A DNA stretch of 5,652 nucleotides, taken from positions 1 through 5,652 of the forward strand of contig CAJWLI010000102.1 in NCBI GenBank assembly GCA_913043075.1, read 5' to 3'. Of the stretch, positions 1 through 5,621 are shown piece by piece (the first letter of the stretch is position 1; each line of letters starts with the position of its first letter). The translations under genes and the position numbers were made by a program. The notes beneath the pieces are model-generated. The model had not been told where the DNA came from and did no database searches. It saw only the letters and a program-made list of their open reading frames with translations. This DNA comes from an uncultured Gammaproteobacteria bacterium (GTDB taxonomy: Bacteria; Pseudomonadota; Gammaproteobacteria; Pseudomonadales; Azotimanducaceae).

Positions 1-54
1 TTCTTCCGCCTCTGCTTCTTCTTCCGCCTCTGCTTCTTCTTCCGCCTCTGCTTC
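1..54 (-). repeat. Perfect 18-bp tandem repeat, 3 copies, continuing off-window
   Basis: Three identical, adjacent copies of the 18-mer ttcttccgcctctgcttc (plus strand) lie at 1-18, 19-36 and 37-54. They are followed by degenerate units to about 66. In the minus-strand gene each copy encodes a Glu/Ala hexapeptide (EAEAEE), so copy changes would keep the reading frame. The array reaches the window edge and its full length is unknown. Confidence 0.9.
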
Positions 55-981
55 TGCTTCTGCGGCGGTGTCTGGAGGCGGTAGACTCTCGTTTAAAGCC
101 GCTTGCTGTTCAGGTGTTGGGGCCTCATATCTTCCAACTCCGGAAAAGGTCACTACAGACGTGTTGCCAGGAGTATCCAACACAACTTCATTTTCCCCAT
201 TGATATCAGTGACTGATAAAATACCGGACCTGTGCACTACAGTAGTATTACCCTGAGAATCTACATTCCCATCTAGCTCGCTCCCTCGAATACCGATGAT
301 CGCAGTCGGTGTTGAAATTTCTGAGTGGTTTCTATCAAGGCCACCAAATTCCCCAATTTTTCCGCTTTTATATTTAAACCCGCCTTGATTAACAAACGCT
401 CCAAAATTCCCTGTCTGAGCAACCTCATCAAACGAAAAATCTGTCAAAATCGCGTTAGCATCTTGACCAAGATTAAATCTCGTTCCATCTAGAAGCTTAA
501 GTTTAATAAATCCATTTGGTCCGGTAACAAGCTCATCGCCCTGAAAGACTTTATCTCCCCGAGAAAGCTGCACCTCTTCAATAACTCCATCTTCTCCCGC
601 TCGTTTCGCAATGACCTTACCCACGACAAGAGAAACCTCTCCTATCTGCTCCCCACTCCCGATACCGTCTCCAGGCCCAGCGAATTGCGTGTTTCTGGAA
701 AGGTGCAACTTTGCTAAAACCACTTCTGGGGTATAACCAGCACCTCCGGAAACCATAAGGTTAGGGGGAATAGAAAAAGAAAAGTAATCCTCTACAACGA
801 ACGCTTGACCGGAAGGATTAGTAATTACGAGATCAAAGCCAACTTGTTCATATTGACCTTGCAAAAGAAAAGAGGGGCTAGGAAGCAATACCGAGTAGTT
901 GCTTAGGGGCATTTCTGTTTGTTCTGCATCAGGCAATAATTTGGGTTCTATTCCTGATGGATTTTTTTGAGGTTGCTTCAT
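1..981 (-). CDS. FecR-domain protein, N-terminal part of a probable giant secreted adhesin (runs off left edge)
   Basis: The frame is open from the ATG at 981 to base 1, giving 327 residues with no stop, so the 3' end lies outside the window. An in-frame stop at 1018-1020 and the absence of another start codon fix this start. An AAGGA ribosome site lies about 13 bases upstream. There is no signal peptide. Residues ~41-75 (VGFDLVITNPSGQAFVVEDYF) resemble the prefix of large type I-secreted RTX/cadherin-type proteins. Residues ~113-245 form a FecR-like domain: IGEVSLVVGKV, then GDELVTGPNGFIKLKLLDGT, and the hallmark STPTAIIGIRGSELDG at ~223-238. From ~306 the protein becomes Glu/Ala-rich, probably a linker before repeats that lie off-window. 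In such proteins this module is followed by long Ig-like or VCBS repeats and a C-terminal secretion signal, which cannot be seen here. The secretion route and adhesin role are therefore inferred. A true FecR anti-sigma regulator is unlikely because there is no transmembrane helix. Confidence 0.8.
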   Translation of the reverse strand, partial: MKQPQKNPSGIEPKLLPDAEQTEMPLSNYSVLLPSPSFLLQGQYEQVGFDLVITNPSGQAFVVEDYFSFSIPPNLMVSGGAGYTPEVVLAKLHLSRNTQFAGPGDGIGSGEQIGEVSLVVGKVIAKRAGEDGVIEEVQLSRGDKVFQGDELVTGPNGFIKLKLLDGTRFNLGQDANAILTDFSFDEVAQTGNFGAFVNQGGFKYKSGKIGEFGGLDRNHSEISTPTAIIGIRGSELDGNVDSQGNTTVVHRSGILSVTDINGENEVVLDTPGNTSVVTFSGVGRYEAPTPEQQAALNESLPPPDTAAEAEAEAEEEAEAEEEAEAEE

Positions 982-983
982 AT

Positions 984-995
984 AAGCGTACGCTT
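984..995. repeat. 12-bp perfect palindrome in the leader of the FecR-domain gene
   Basis: AAGCGTACGCTT is fully self-complementary. It begins 3 bases upstream of the ATG at 981 and touches the AAGGA ribosome site (995-999). It could fold into a short 4-bp hairpin in the mRNA that shortens the effective spacing, or act as a protein-binding site. The function is unknown. Confidence 0.5.
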
Positions 996-1032
996 CCTTA
1001 TCAGCACCAATACTTCTTCAATTGTCGACTTT

Positions 1033-1041
1033 AATATAGCA
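1033..1041 (-). promoter_or_regulatory. Candidate extended -10 promoter for the FecR-domain gene
   Basis: On the minus strand the sequence reads TGC TATATT, an extended -10 element (TGn plus a near-consensus hexamer). No good -35 box is seen 16-18 bases upstream, as is common for extended -10 promoters. Transcription would start near 1026, giving a leader of about 45 bases before the ATG at 981. Confidence 0.4.
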
Positions 1042-1249
1042 CCTTTCTGAAGGATTAATTGTTTTTTACTCAAAGACTATGGAATTAATCACAGCAAAGG
1101 TTTTCGTGATTTTGTATCATTTTTTCTTCGCAGTCTAAAAGACATTCTCTGATAAGAAATGCAGGAGCGTCGGTAAAATCTTTTAACGAAAGTAGTCTGC
1201 TTTAAGTTCAAAGAGACATGCAACGGTTAGCTAAGCTAGAGAAAATTTA

Positions 1250-1405
1250 ATGGAAAATTTGAGCAATACTCTTTTGATAGTCTTTGTCCTTGCTATCTTG
1301 GGGTGTGACATCAGAAATAATCTAGAATGCGTGACCAAAGATGGTGAGATCGTTTCCTTGAGCACCGACGGAGAAAGGTCAAACGCAAACGAAGCCTGCA
1401 CGTGA
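1250..1405 (+). CDS. Candidate small lipoprotein, 51 residues
   Basis: This is an ATG-to-TGA ORF of 51 codons. Residues 7-18 are strongly hydrophobic (TLLIVFVLAILG) and are followed by Cys19, giving a lipobox-like I-L-G-C. The remaining 32 residues are polar with two more cysteines (C27, C50), which could pair after export. An AGAG ribosome-site-like sequence lies 8 bases before the ATG. An in-frame TAA at 1232 leaves no other start. Against it, the n-region (MENLSN) has no Lys or Arg, Leu at position -2 of the lipobox is uncommon, and no clear promoter is visible. It is divergent from the FecR-domain gene and convergent with tspO. No family was recognised, and the call rests only on the signal-like N-terminus. 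Confidence 0.35.
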   Translation: MENLSNTLLIVFVLAILGCDIRNNLECVTKDGEIVSLSTDGERSNANEACT

Positions 1406-1428
1406 ATGCAAATCAGAATGTTTGAGAC

Positions 1429-1442
1429 GGCCGCGCACGGCC
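1429..1442. repeat. GC-rich inverted repeat (5-bp stem, 4-base loop)
   Basis: GGCCG-CGCA-CGGCC sits in a short GC-rich island within otherwise AT-rich DNA. It lies 23 bases after the stop of the candidate lipoprotein ORF and about 80 bases after the stop of tspO, that is, between two convergent reading frames. Neither side is followed by a T-tract, so an intrinsic terminator is possible but not supported. Confidence 0.35.
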
Positions 1443-1520
1443 TCGCCGACGAAACGAAATTAAACGATGCCTATGGATGTTAAAATAGACTCGATCTAGC
1501 TACGGTCGACGTTTAGGTGA

Positions 1521-2027
1521 TTAAACCCCTTCTAAAACAACTGGATTATTTAGCCAAATTGAGTGAGTGAGCAAACATGCAAAAAATATCCAGCAAAAAT
1601 AGGGCACCATTAAAAATGCGCAGAATTTGAATCCTCGGTTAAAAAGAAGCAAGAGCAGAAGAAACACCAGCACATTTAAAATCGTGATATCCCAAAGAGC
1701 CAGTAAGACATTCTCGTCAAAGAAAAAAAACCAAGACCACGCAGCGTTCAGAAATAGTTGGGCCACAAAGAGCGTGGCAATCAAAGGATGCATCCTCCAA
1801 TTTGACCTGCCTCTAAATATTCCGAGTGAAATAGCTATCGAAAAATAGAGACAGGCCCAAACGGGACCAAATAAAGATGGATTCGGCGCCCAGTTAGGAA
1901 GCAAAAGACTAGAATAAATATCCGGAGCTTTTGCAGAGCCTACTGAAGCTATGGCAGCAAAGAAAAAGACAAAGAGAAAGGAAGACGAATATATCTTTAC
2001 TTGCGCCCATGGGTTGTCGGCTGCCAT
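1521..2027 (-). CDS. tspO: TspO/MBR family (translocator protein / tryptophan-rich sensory protein)
   Basis: This is a 168-residue, very hydrophobic and Trp-rich protein of the usual family length, with five predicted membrane helices at about 12-32, 52-71, 82-103, 107-128 and 134-157. Family signatures are clear: PNWAPNPSLFGPVWACLY at 44-61 (compare PxWxPPxxxFGPVWxxLY), NAAWSWFFF at 94-102, and VPYFCWIFFA at 141-150 followed by the IWLN end. Family members bind tetrapyrroles or cholesterol-like ligands. In bacteria they are linked to porphyrin, light, oxygen or stress responses, and the ligand here is unknown. The Asn usual in the last helix (FAxxLN) is Thr154. The ATG lies 8 bases after the stop of the caspase-like gene with no clear Shine-Dalgarno, which suggests translational coupling as the last gene of the operon. 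Confidence 0.9.
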   Translation of the reverse strand: MAADNPWAQVKIYSSSFLFVFFFAAIASVGSAKAPDIYSSLLLPNWAPNPSLFGPVWACLYFSIAISLGIFRGRSNWRMHPLIATLFVAQLFLNAAWSWFFFFDENVLLALWDITILNVLVFLLLLLLFNRGFKFCAFLMVPYFCWIFFACLLTHSIWLNNPVVLEGV

Positions 2028-2035
2028 AAATCGTT

Positions 2036-3361
2036 CTATTTGAGGTTTATGTTCTTTTTAAATATGAAATCGCCCCCCTCGTCACCAGATCCTTGAACAA
2101 CTCCATGCTGAGGTACTTGATCAAGCATACTGTTATTGAGAACTGCTAGTCGGAACCGATTAAACAGCTCGGACGAGGTTAAGTATTGGTTGGGATTTAC
2201 TTCCAGCTGCTTAAGCAAGTACTTAAGAAAGACACTATTATCCGGCACTTCAGTTAGAGTTCCGCTGGTGATCGCTTTTCGACTGGTTAACTGGAACAAG
2301 ACGTCGGTAAGTTTAGCTTCCTCATTAAAAGCGGAGCGTGTTCTAAATAAACCTCCGCTAAAACAGGCATCGGATATTAACAGCGTGTGCTTGGTTCCAA
2401 TACCCTTCATGTAATCTCGAATAGTAGCATTACTGACCCACGAAGCTTTCGCGTTAGGCTTCGCGTCACTTGGCAGCCAGTACCCTTGTTCAAACTTTTC
2501 GTCCCAAAAACCGTGACCCGCATAAAATATAAGTAAGGAATCGTTTGCGTTTACCAATCCCGACAACATATCTAAGTGATTAAGCAATTCTTCTCTGGTA
2601 GGGTCAGTCAAAATGAAAGTGTTCTTTTCGAGGAAGTTATAATCTCGTCTCAAAATTTTCTTGAAATCCTTTACATCAATCGCTGGCTGAACAAGGTCAT
2701 TAATTCCTAAATCCTGATACTCTGATATACCAACCAAGAGAGCATAATAATCGCCTATTAAGAATTTTAAATTGTCTTCGTCGTCATAGTAGGCGTCTTC
2801 GCCCATTGTTAACCCTTGGGTTTCTGCGGAAGACATATCGGGGTTCTTAATGGTTCTAAGCAAGGGCGGGTTGTTAGTGATTGGGGTTAAATTTATAAAA
2901 GCATCGAGTTCACTTCGGTAAAGAGACACCTCAGACTTAAAAGAAAATAATTCGTTTTCTTTCTCCTCAATTTCTTCCTGCAGCTCTCGGATTTTTTGCC
3001 TAGCACCAGGATTCTCCAAGACGATATTTGATTGAAGGGTATCGCTTTTGGTCGAAGTAATCTTTACACCAGTTTGGGATCGTCGCAGATTGAATTTGGC
3101 TACAGACAGCTCATTTCGTAAGCCGTTAAGACTTTTTTCTAGTGAATTGACTCTTGGCTCGATTGTGTTCAATTCAATCTGAAGATGCTCTACCGCACGC
3201 TTTCGCTCGTCGACGCTGCATTTCGGAAAACACTCAGTCACACTGCTCATTGCTACAGGGATAGGGAAAAATAGGGCCGTGAGAACAAGACGGGCAAGAA
3301 GATCCACTGTTTTTTTAGGGTAAGGAAGAAGCCTAAAAAAAGGTTCTTTTATTAAACTCAA
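2036..3361 (-). CDS. Exported or anchored caspase-like (metacaspase/orthocaspase-type) cysteine protease
   Basis: The product is 441 residues. Residues 1-24 are a basic N-terminal segment (K5, R10, K16, K17, R24) followed by a short hydrophobic stretch at ~25-38, which reads as a signal peptide or membrane anchor. C44 and C48 follow. Two coiled-coil-like stretches (~50-96 and ~121-155) and an acidic linker (~188-196) come next. The peptidase C14 (caspase p20-like) domain runs from ~204 (DYYALLVGISEY). The catalytic dyad is visible as His283 in FYAGHG and Cys333 in SDACFSGG. Asp331, two residues before the Cys, matches the S1-pocket Asp of metacaspases, suggesting Arg/Lys specificity. The p10-like end carries RKAITSG and GDFIF. 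The start is TTG, the only possible start after an upstream in-frame stop, with AAAGGG 11 bases upstream overlapping the previous gene's end. A GTG at residue 19 is an alternative but has no ribosome site. The substrate is unknown. Confidence 0.88.
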   Translation of the reverse strand: MSLIKEPFFRLLPYPKKTVDLLARLVLTALFFPIPVAMSSVTECFPKCSVDERKRAVEHLQIELNTIEPRVNSLEKSLNGLRNELSVAKFNLRRSQTGVKITSTKSDTLQSNIVLENPGARQKIRELQEEIEEKENELFSFKSEVSLYRSELDAFINLTPITNNPPLLRTIKNPDMSSAETQGLTMGEDAYYDDEDNLKFLIGDYYALLVGISEYQDLGINDLVQPAIDVKDFKKILRRDYNFLEKNTFILTDPTREELLNHLDMLSGLVNANDSLLIFYAGHGFWDEKFEQGYWLPSDAKPNAKASWVSNATIRDYMKGIGTKHTLLISDACFSGGLFRTRSAFNEEAKLTDVLFQLTSRKAITSGTLTEVPDNSVFLKYLLKQLEVNPNQYLTSSELFNRFRLAVLNNSMLDQVPQHGVVQGSGDEGGDFIFKKNINLK

Positions 3362-3369
3362 AACTTGAT

Positions 3370-3966
3370 TTACCCTTTACCAAAGGAGATGTTTTCTCCC
3401 TCATAATCGGGAAATAATTTAGCGGCGAGCGCGTCTGGGCACTCTCTCCAAGCACCAAACCACTTTTGGAATCTTTGCAACGCCTGAGCATGGTTTTCCG
3501 CCCCATCAAGGATACCTCGATACATTCGTTTTCGAAAATCTTCGCTGTATCCGTTCATCCGTTTGGCTGCTGCTCTCATCAATTTAATGGTTAACTGAGG
3601 ATCATTCACTTCCATTTCCTTGTATTTTTCTTCAAAAAGAATATACAAATTGACTTCAGAAACGCCAAGAACAGTGGCGGTACGCTCATTCTGAAGCAGC
3701 AGATTTACCTCTCCTACCATCGCGGGGCCAGGGAAGGCCCCGGTCCTAAAAACAATCTGTCCGTAATCAAGCCGTATTTTTTGGAAGATAGCTAAATCAC
3801 CGCTCAACACTAGGTAGAGGTTTTGGTCTTTTGTCCCTTGGTTGATCAGGATATGGCCTGGCGCCTTGTTCCTGAATTCTGAGTAGCCAAGCAACTGGCT
3901 AATCTCCTCGCTTTCTAATTCAGGAAGCAGGTTCCCAACTATTTTTTTGTGTTCTTCATCTACCAT
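3370..3966 (-). CDS. Stand-alone cyclic nucleotide-binding domain protein (CRP-like, no HTH)
   Basis: The product is 198 residues from the ATG at 3966. Residues ~20-130 form a cNMP-binding beta-barrel: APGHILINQGTKDQNLYLVLSGDLAIF at 35-61, then GEVNLLLQNERTATV at 85-99, which matches the phosphate-binding cassette (GE..L......R.A). Glu86 and Arg95 are the residues expected to hold the ribose and phosphate. The C-terminal ~60 residues are helical and aromatic-rich but show no winged-helix DNA-binding domain, so this is a sensor or regulatory subunit rather than a CRP/FNR transcription factor. An upstream in-frame TTG at 4011 would add 15 residues. It is disfavoured because it has no ribosome site and falls at the predicted transcription start, whereas the ATG has AGGCGG 4 bases upstream. 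It is the first gene of a three-gene operon, 8 bases from the caspase-like gene. The ligand (cAMP, cGMP or other) cannot be told. Confidence 0.85.
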   Translation of the reverse strand: MVDEEHKKIVGNLLPELESEEISQLLGYSEFRNKAPGHILINQGTKDQNLYLVLSGDLAIFQKIRLDYGQIVFRTGAFPGPAMVGEVNLLLQNERTATVLGVSEVNLYILFEEKYKEMEVNDPQLTIKLMRAAAKRMNGYSEDFRKRMYRGILDGAENHAQALQRFQKWFGAWRECPDALAAKLFPDYEGENISFGKG

Positions 3967-3970
3967 ACAA

Positions 3971-3976
3971 CCGCCT
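3971..3976 (-). promoter_or_regulatory. Ribosome binding site that decides the cNMP-domain gene start
   Basis: On the minus strand AGGCGG precedes the ATG at 3966 by 4 bases. The alternative TTG start at 4011 has no comparable site, so the ATG is preferred. Confidence 0.6.
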
Positions 3977-4017
3977 GTTTTTTGATCAAAAGTGTCCCTC
4001 TTCTGAACCAAATAGAA

Positions 4018-4046
4018 AACATATCAAGTTATTCGACACCTATCAA
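4018..4046 (-). promoter_or_regulatory. Candidate sigma70-type promoter for the cNMP-caspase-tspO operon
   Basis: On the minus strand TTGATA (4046-4041, 5/6 to the -35 consensus) is followed by exactly 17 bases and TATGTT (4023-4018, 4/6 to the -10 consensus). Transcription would begin near 4011, leaving about 45 bases of leader before the ATG at 3966. It lies 115 bases downstream of the serine hydrolase stop, so the three-gene operon probably has its own promoter. A second TTGATA copy lies at 4027-4022. Confidence 0.5.
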
Positions 4047-4056
4047 AAATTTTTGA
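4043..4056. promoter_or_regulatory. 14-bp perfect palindrome overlapping the -35 box, candidate operator
   Basis: TCAAAAATTTTTGA is a perfect palindrome whose right end on the minus strand forms the first four bases of the -35 hexamer TTGATA. A dimeric regulator bound here would compete with or contact RNA polymerase. AT-rich palindromes of this length can occur by chance, and no known operator consensus fits exactly. Confidence 0.35.
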
Positions 4057-4067
4057 GGAAACCGCAA

Positions 4068-4085
4068 CCATCAGGGATAAGATGG
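4068..4085. repeat. Inverted repeat CCATC-N8-GATGG in the intergenic gap
   Basis: These are 5-bp arms around an 8-base spacer, lying between the serine hydrolase stop and the operon promoter. No T-tract follows on either strand, so it is not a typical terminator. It could be a second binding site or a chance repeat. Confidence 0.25.
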
Positions 4086-4161
4086 ATCGGCTAAATATAA
4101 CCATGACTCCTTCTGTGCTCTAAAACAATTAAGGATTCTCAATAAGAGAAAATTAAAAGAT

Positions 4162-5556
4162 TTACCTGATTGACTTTATGATGTCTGATATAAGTTTATC
4201 CTCGGAAAGGCTTTTGACGCCATCGGCTGCGTTGTACGGATAAAATCGTCCTCTTATAAGCATAGCGTTGTATGGCGCAAGCGTCGCGTGCACATTCACA
4301 TCCAAGTCCTCACCCTGGAAAAGCAACTCAAGATCTCCGGTCCGAACAGTATCATCAATCGCATCCAGAACGCGGTCATACAAACTATTTCTCACTATCA
4401 TAAGATCTAAATCGGGAAACAACCAGATGTTGTTCATATGAAAACCTTTCGTTCCAAAGCTTAGCTCTCGAATAGTTTCATTATCATCGTTAAACAGTGA
4501 TTGGATGTACCACTGGAAACCATAGCCAAGGTTGTCTCGCTCAAAGGCTATGTCTGATTGGCGTAGGGCTGCATCGAGAAATGTTTCTGTGAAGAGACTC
4601 CTTCCTTCCCAAACGCCTCTAGATAGCCAAAGCAGTCCAAATCTTGCAAAATCTCGGGAGGTCGCATCAATGCAACAATAAGTTAAATAGTTATTTGCTT
4701 TATCCCGCCACCAATCGACCTTCATCCCTAAAGGGGCAAAAAGAAAACGGTCTCCGAATTCGTAAGCCGTATAGCCGGTTGCATTTTCTATAATCTCTCC
4801 AAGCAACATAGAATCAGCGTTACAATAAACCCAGGCAGAATCCTTCTTTTCGCCTTCTGCGGTGATTGACGATTCTAGCGCTCTTTTAACTGCAACATCT
4901 AACTGATTTTCTTCATTGTAGATGTCCCCACCATTTGGACCATCCGGGCACTGAAGGCCTGATTTCATGGCAAGGATATCTCTAATAGACACCCGCCCCT
5001 CTTTATCGGTCCCTAACCACTCGGGCAGAAAATCAGAGGCGGGTTGATCAACTGATTCTATAAAATCCTCAGCGATCGCTATTCCTATGAGCGTGGACGC
5101 CACCGATTTTGCTGTGGACCAACTCGTTGCTAGGCTAAACTGATCTCTCAGGCCATACCGTTCTTGCCAATCCTCTCTAGATAGAGACGAACCCCAGCCT
5201 CTTACCTCTGAAAACACCTCTAGCAGCCCATCAATGTTCGCTTGAGAAATTCCCGCGTAACGTTCAGCAACGATCTTGCCGCCTCTTACCACCAAGAGAG
5301 ATTGCGTATTGAACCTCTCATCAAAAGCATATTCATAGGCATCCTCTAGCGCCTGAGAATCAAAACCCGCTTCATCGGGATCTACAACCTCCCAAAAAAA
5401 AGATGAAGACTCGTCTTCATTTACTACCTCTGCCTGCGCCGATTGGTCGGAGGGAGCGCTTGATTGGTTGTTGCCAGAACCACAACTTGATAAAAAGGCA
5501 GAAAGAGCAAGAAACTTGAAAAGAAAGAAAATTCGATGTCGCGACACTGGAGTCAT
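4162..5556 (-). CDS. Lipoprotein serine hydrolase, class C beta-lactamase / NylB-like fold
   Basis: The product is 464 residues. An n-region with R6, R8 and K14, a hydrophobic core and the lipobox LSSC (Cys25) make a lipoprotein signal. Gly at +2 gives no inner-membrane retention signal, so an outer-membrane lipoprotein facing the periplasm is likely. A Ser/Gln/Glu-rich linker (26-52) follows. The catalytic domain shows SxxK at 147-150 (STAK, nucleophile Ser147) and YxN at 244-246 (YCN). Family blocks include LAMKSGLQC, FAPLGM and TSRDFARFGLLWLSRGVWEG (299-318), which look more like the NylB/CubicO-type hydrolases than AmpC. The third motif region is GTKGFHMNNIWLFP (368-381). Where relatives have GxxGQ this protein has G371-F-H-M374-N375. 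The family includes D-Ala-D-Ala carboxypeptidases, esterases and amide hydrolases, and the substrate is not determinable. A 195-base gap with its own promoter separates it from the next operon, so co-regulation is uncertain. Confidence 0.88.
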   Translation of the reverse strand: MTPVSRHRIFFLFKFLALSAFLSSCGSGNNQSSAPSDQSAQAEVVNEDESSSFFWEVVDPDEAGFDSQALEDAYEYAFDERFNTQSLLVVRGGKIVAERYAGISQANIDGLLEVFSEVRGWGSSLSREDWQERYGLRDQFSLATSWSTAKSVASTLIGIAIAEDFIESVDQPASDFLPEWLGTDKEGRVSIRDILAMKSGLQCPDGPNGGDIYNEENQLDVAVKRALESSITAEGEKKDSAWVYCNADSMLLGEIIENATGYTAYEFGDRFLFAPLGMKVDWWRDKANNYLTYCCIDATSRDFARFGLLWLSRGVWEGRSLFTETFLDAALRQSDIAFERDNLGYGFQWYIQSLFNDDNETIRELSFGTKGFHMNNIWLFPDLDLMIVRNSLYDRVLDAIDDTVRTGDLELLFQGEDLDVNVHATLAPYNAMLIRGRFYPYNAADGVKSLSEDKLISDIIKSIR

Positions 5557-5621
5557 CTCTTTTTATTTGGTTTTACCAGTATTAAGCACAAAGTTAATCG
5601 AAACAACCTATCGACATTCGC

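Larger units (their letters stand above)
982..1520. other. 540-base gap between the FecR-domain gene and tspO
   Basis: This stretch has no ORF longer than about 60 codons on either strand. It holds the leader and candidate promoter of the FecR-domain gene on its left, one possible 51-residue lipoprotein ORF on the plus strand (1250-1405), and a GC-rich inverted repeat at 1429-1442. No tRNA, known riboswitch or convincing intrinsic terminator for the tspO operon was recognised. Confidence 0.6.

Noticed and set aside
68..256. Plus-strand ORF of 62 codons
   Set aside because: It lies wholly antisense inside the FecR-domain gene, has no family features, and the opposite strand encodes a recognisable domain.
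1079..1138. 19-codon hydrophobic plus-strand ORF starting at 1079
   Set aside because: There is no Shine-Dalgarno, it is too short, and it occurs by chance easily in T-rich sequence.
1406..1483. 25-codon ATG ORF directly after the small lipoprotein stop
   Set aside because: It is too short, has no ribosome site or motif, and overlaps the GC-rich hairpin.
1470..1500. Minus-strand hairpin TAGA-N5-TCTA followed by TTTT as a terminator of the tspO operon
   Set aside because: A four-bp AT-rich stem is too weak for an intrinsic terminator, so I do not call it.
1627..1848. Plus-strand ORF of 73 codons
   Set aside because: It is antisense to tspO. Its Lys/Arg/Ser-rich product is what the complement of a hydrophobic membrane gene gives.
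2136..2414. Plus-strand ORF of 92 codons
   Set aside because: It is antisense to the catalytic C-terminal half of the caspase-like gene and has no recognisable motif.
3967..4011. TTG at 4011 as the start of the cNMP-domain gene
   Set aside because: It has no ribosome site and lies at the predicted transcription start. The ATG at 3966 has a good ribosome site and loses no domain residues.
4141..4165. Hairpin TTCTC-TTATT-GAGAA downstream of the serine hydrolase gene as a terminator
   Set aside because: A five-bp, low-GC stem without a following T-tract is not convincing.
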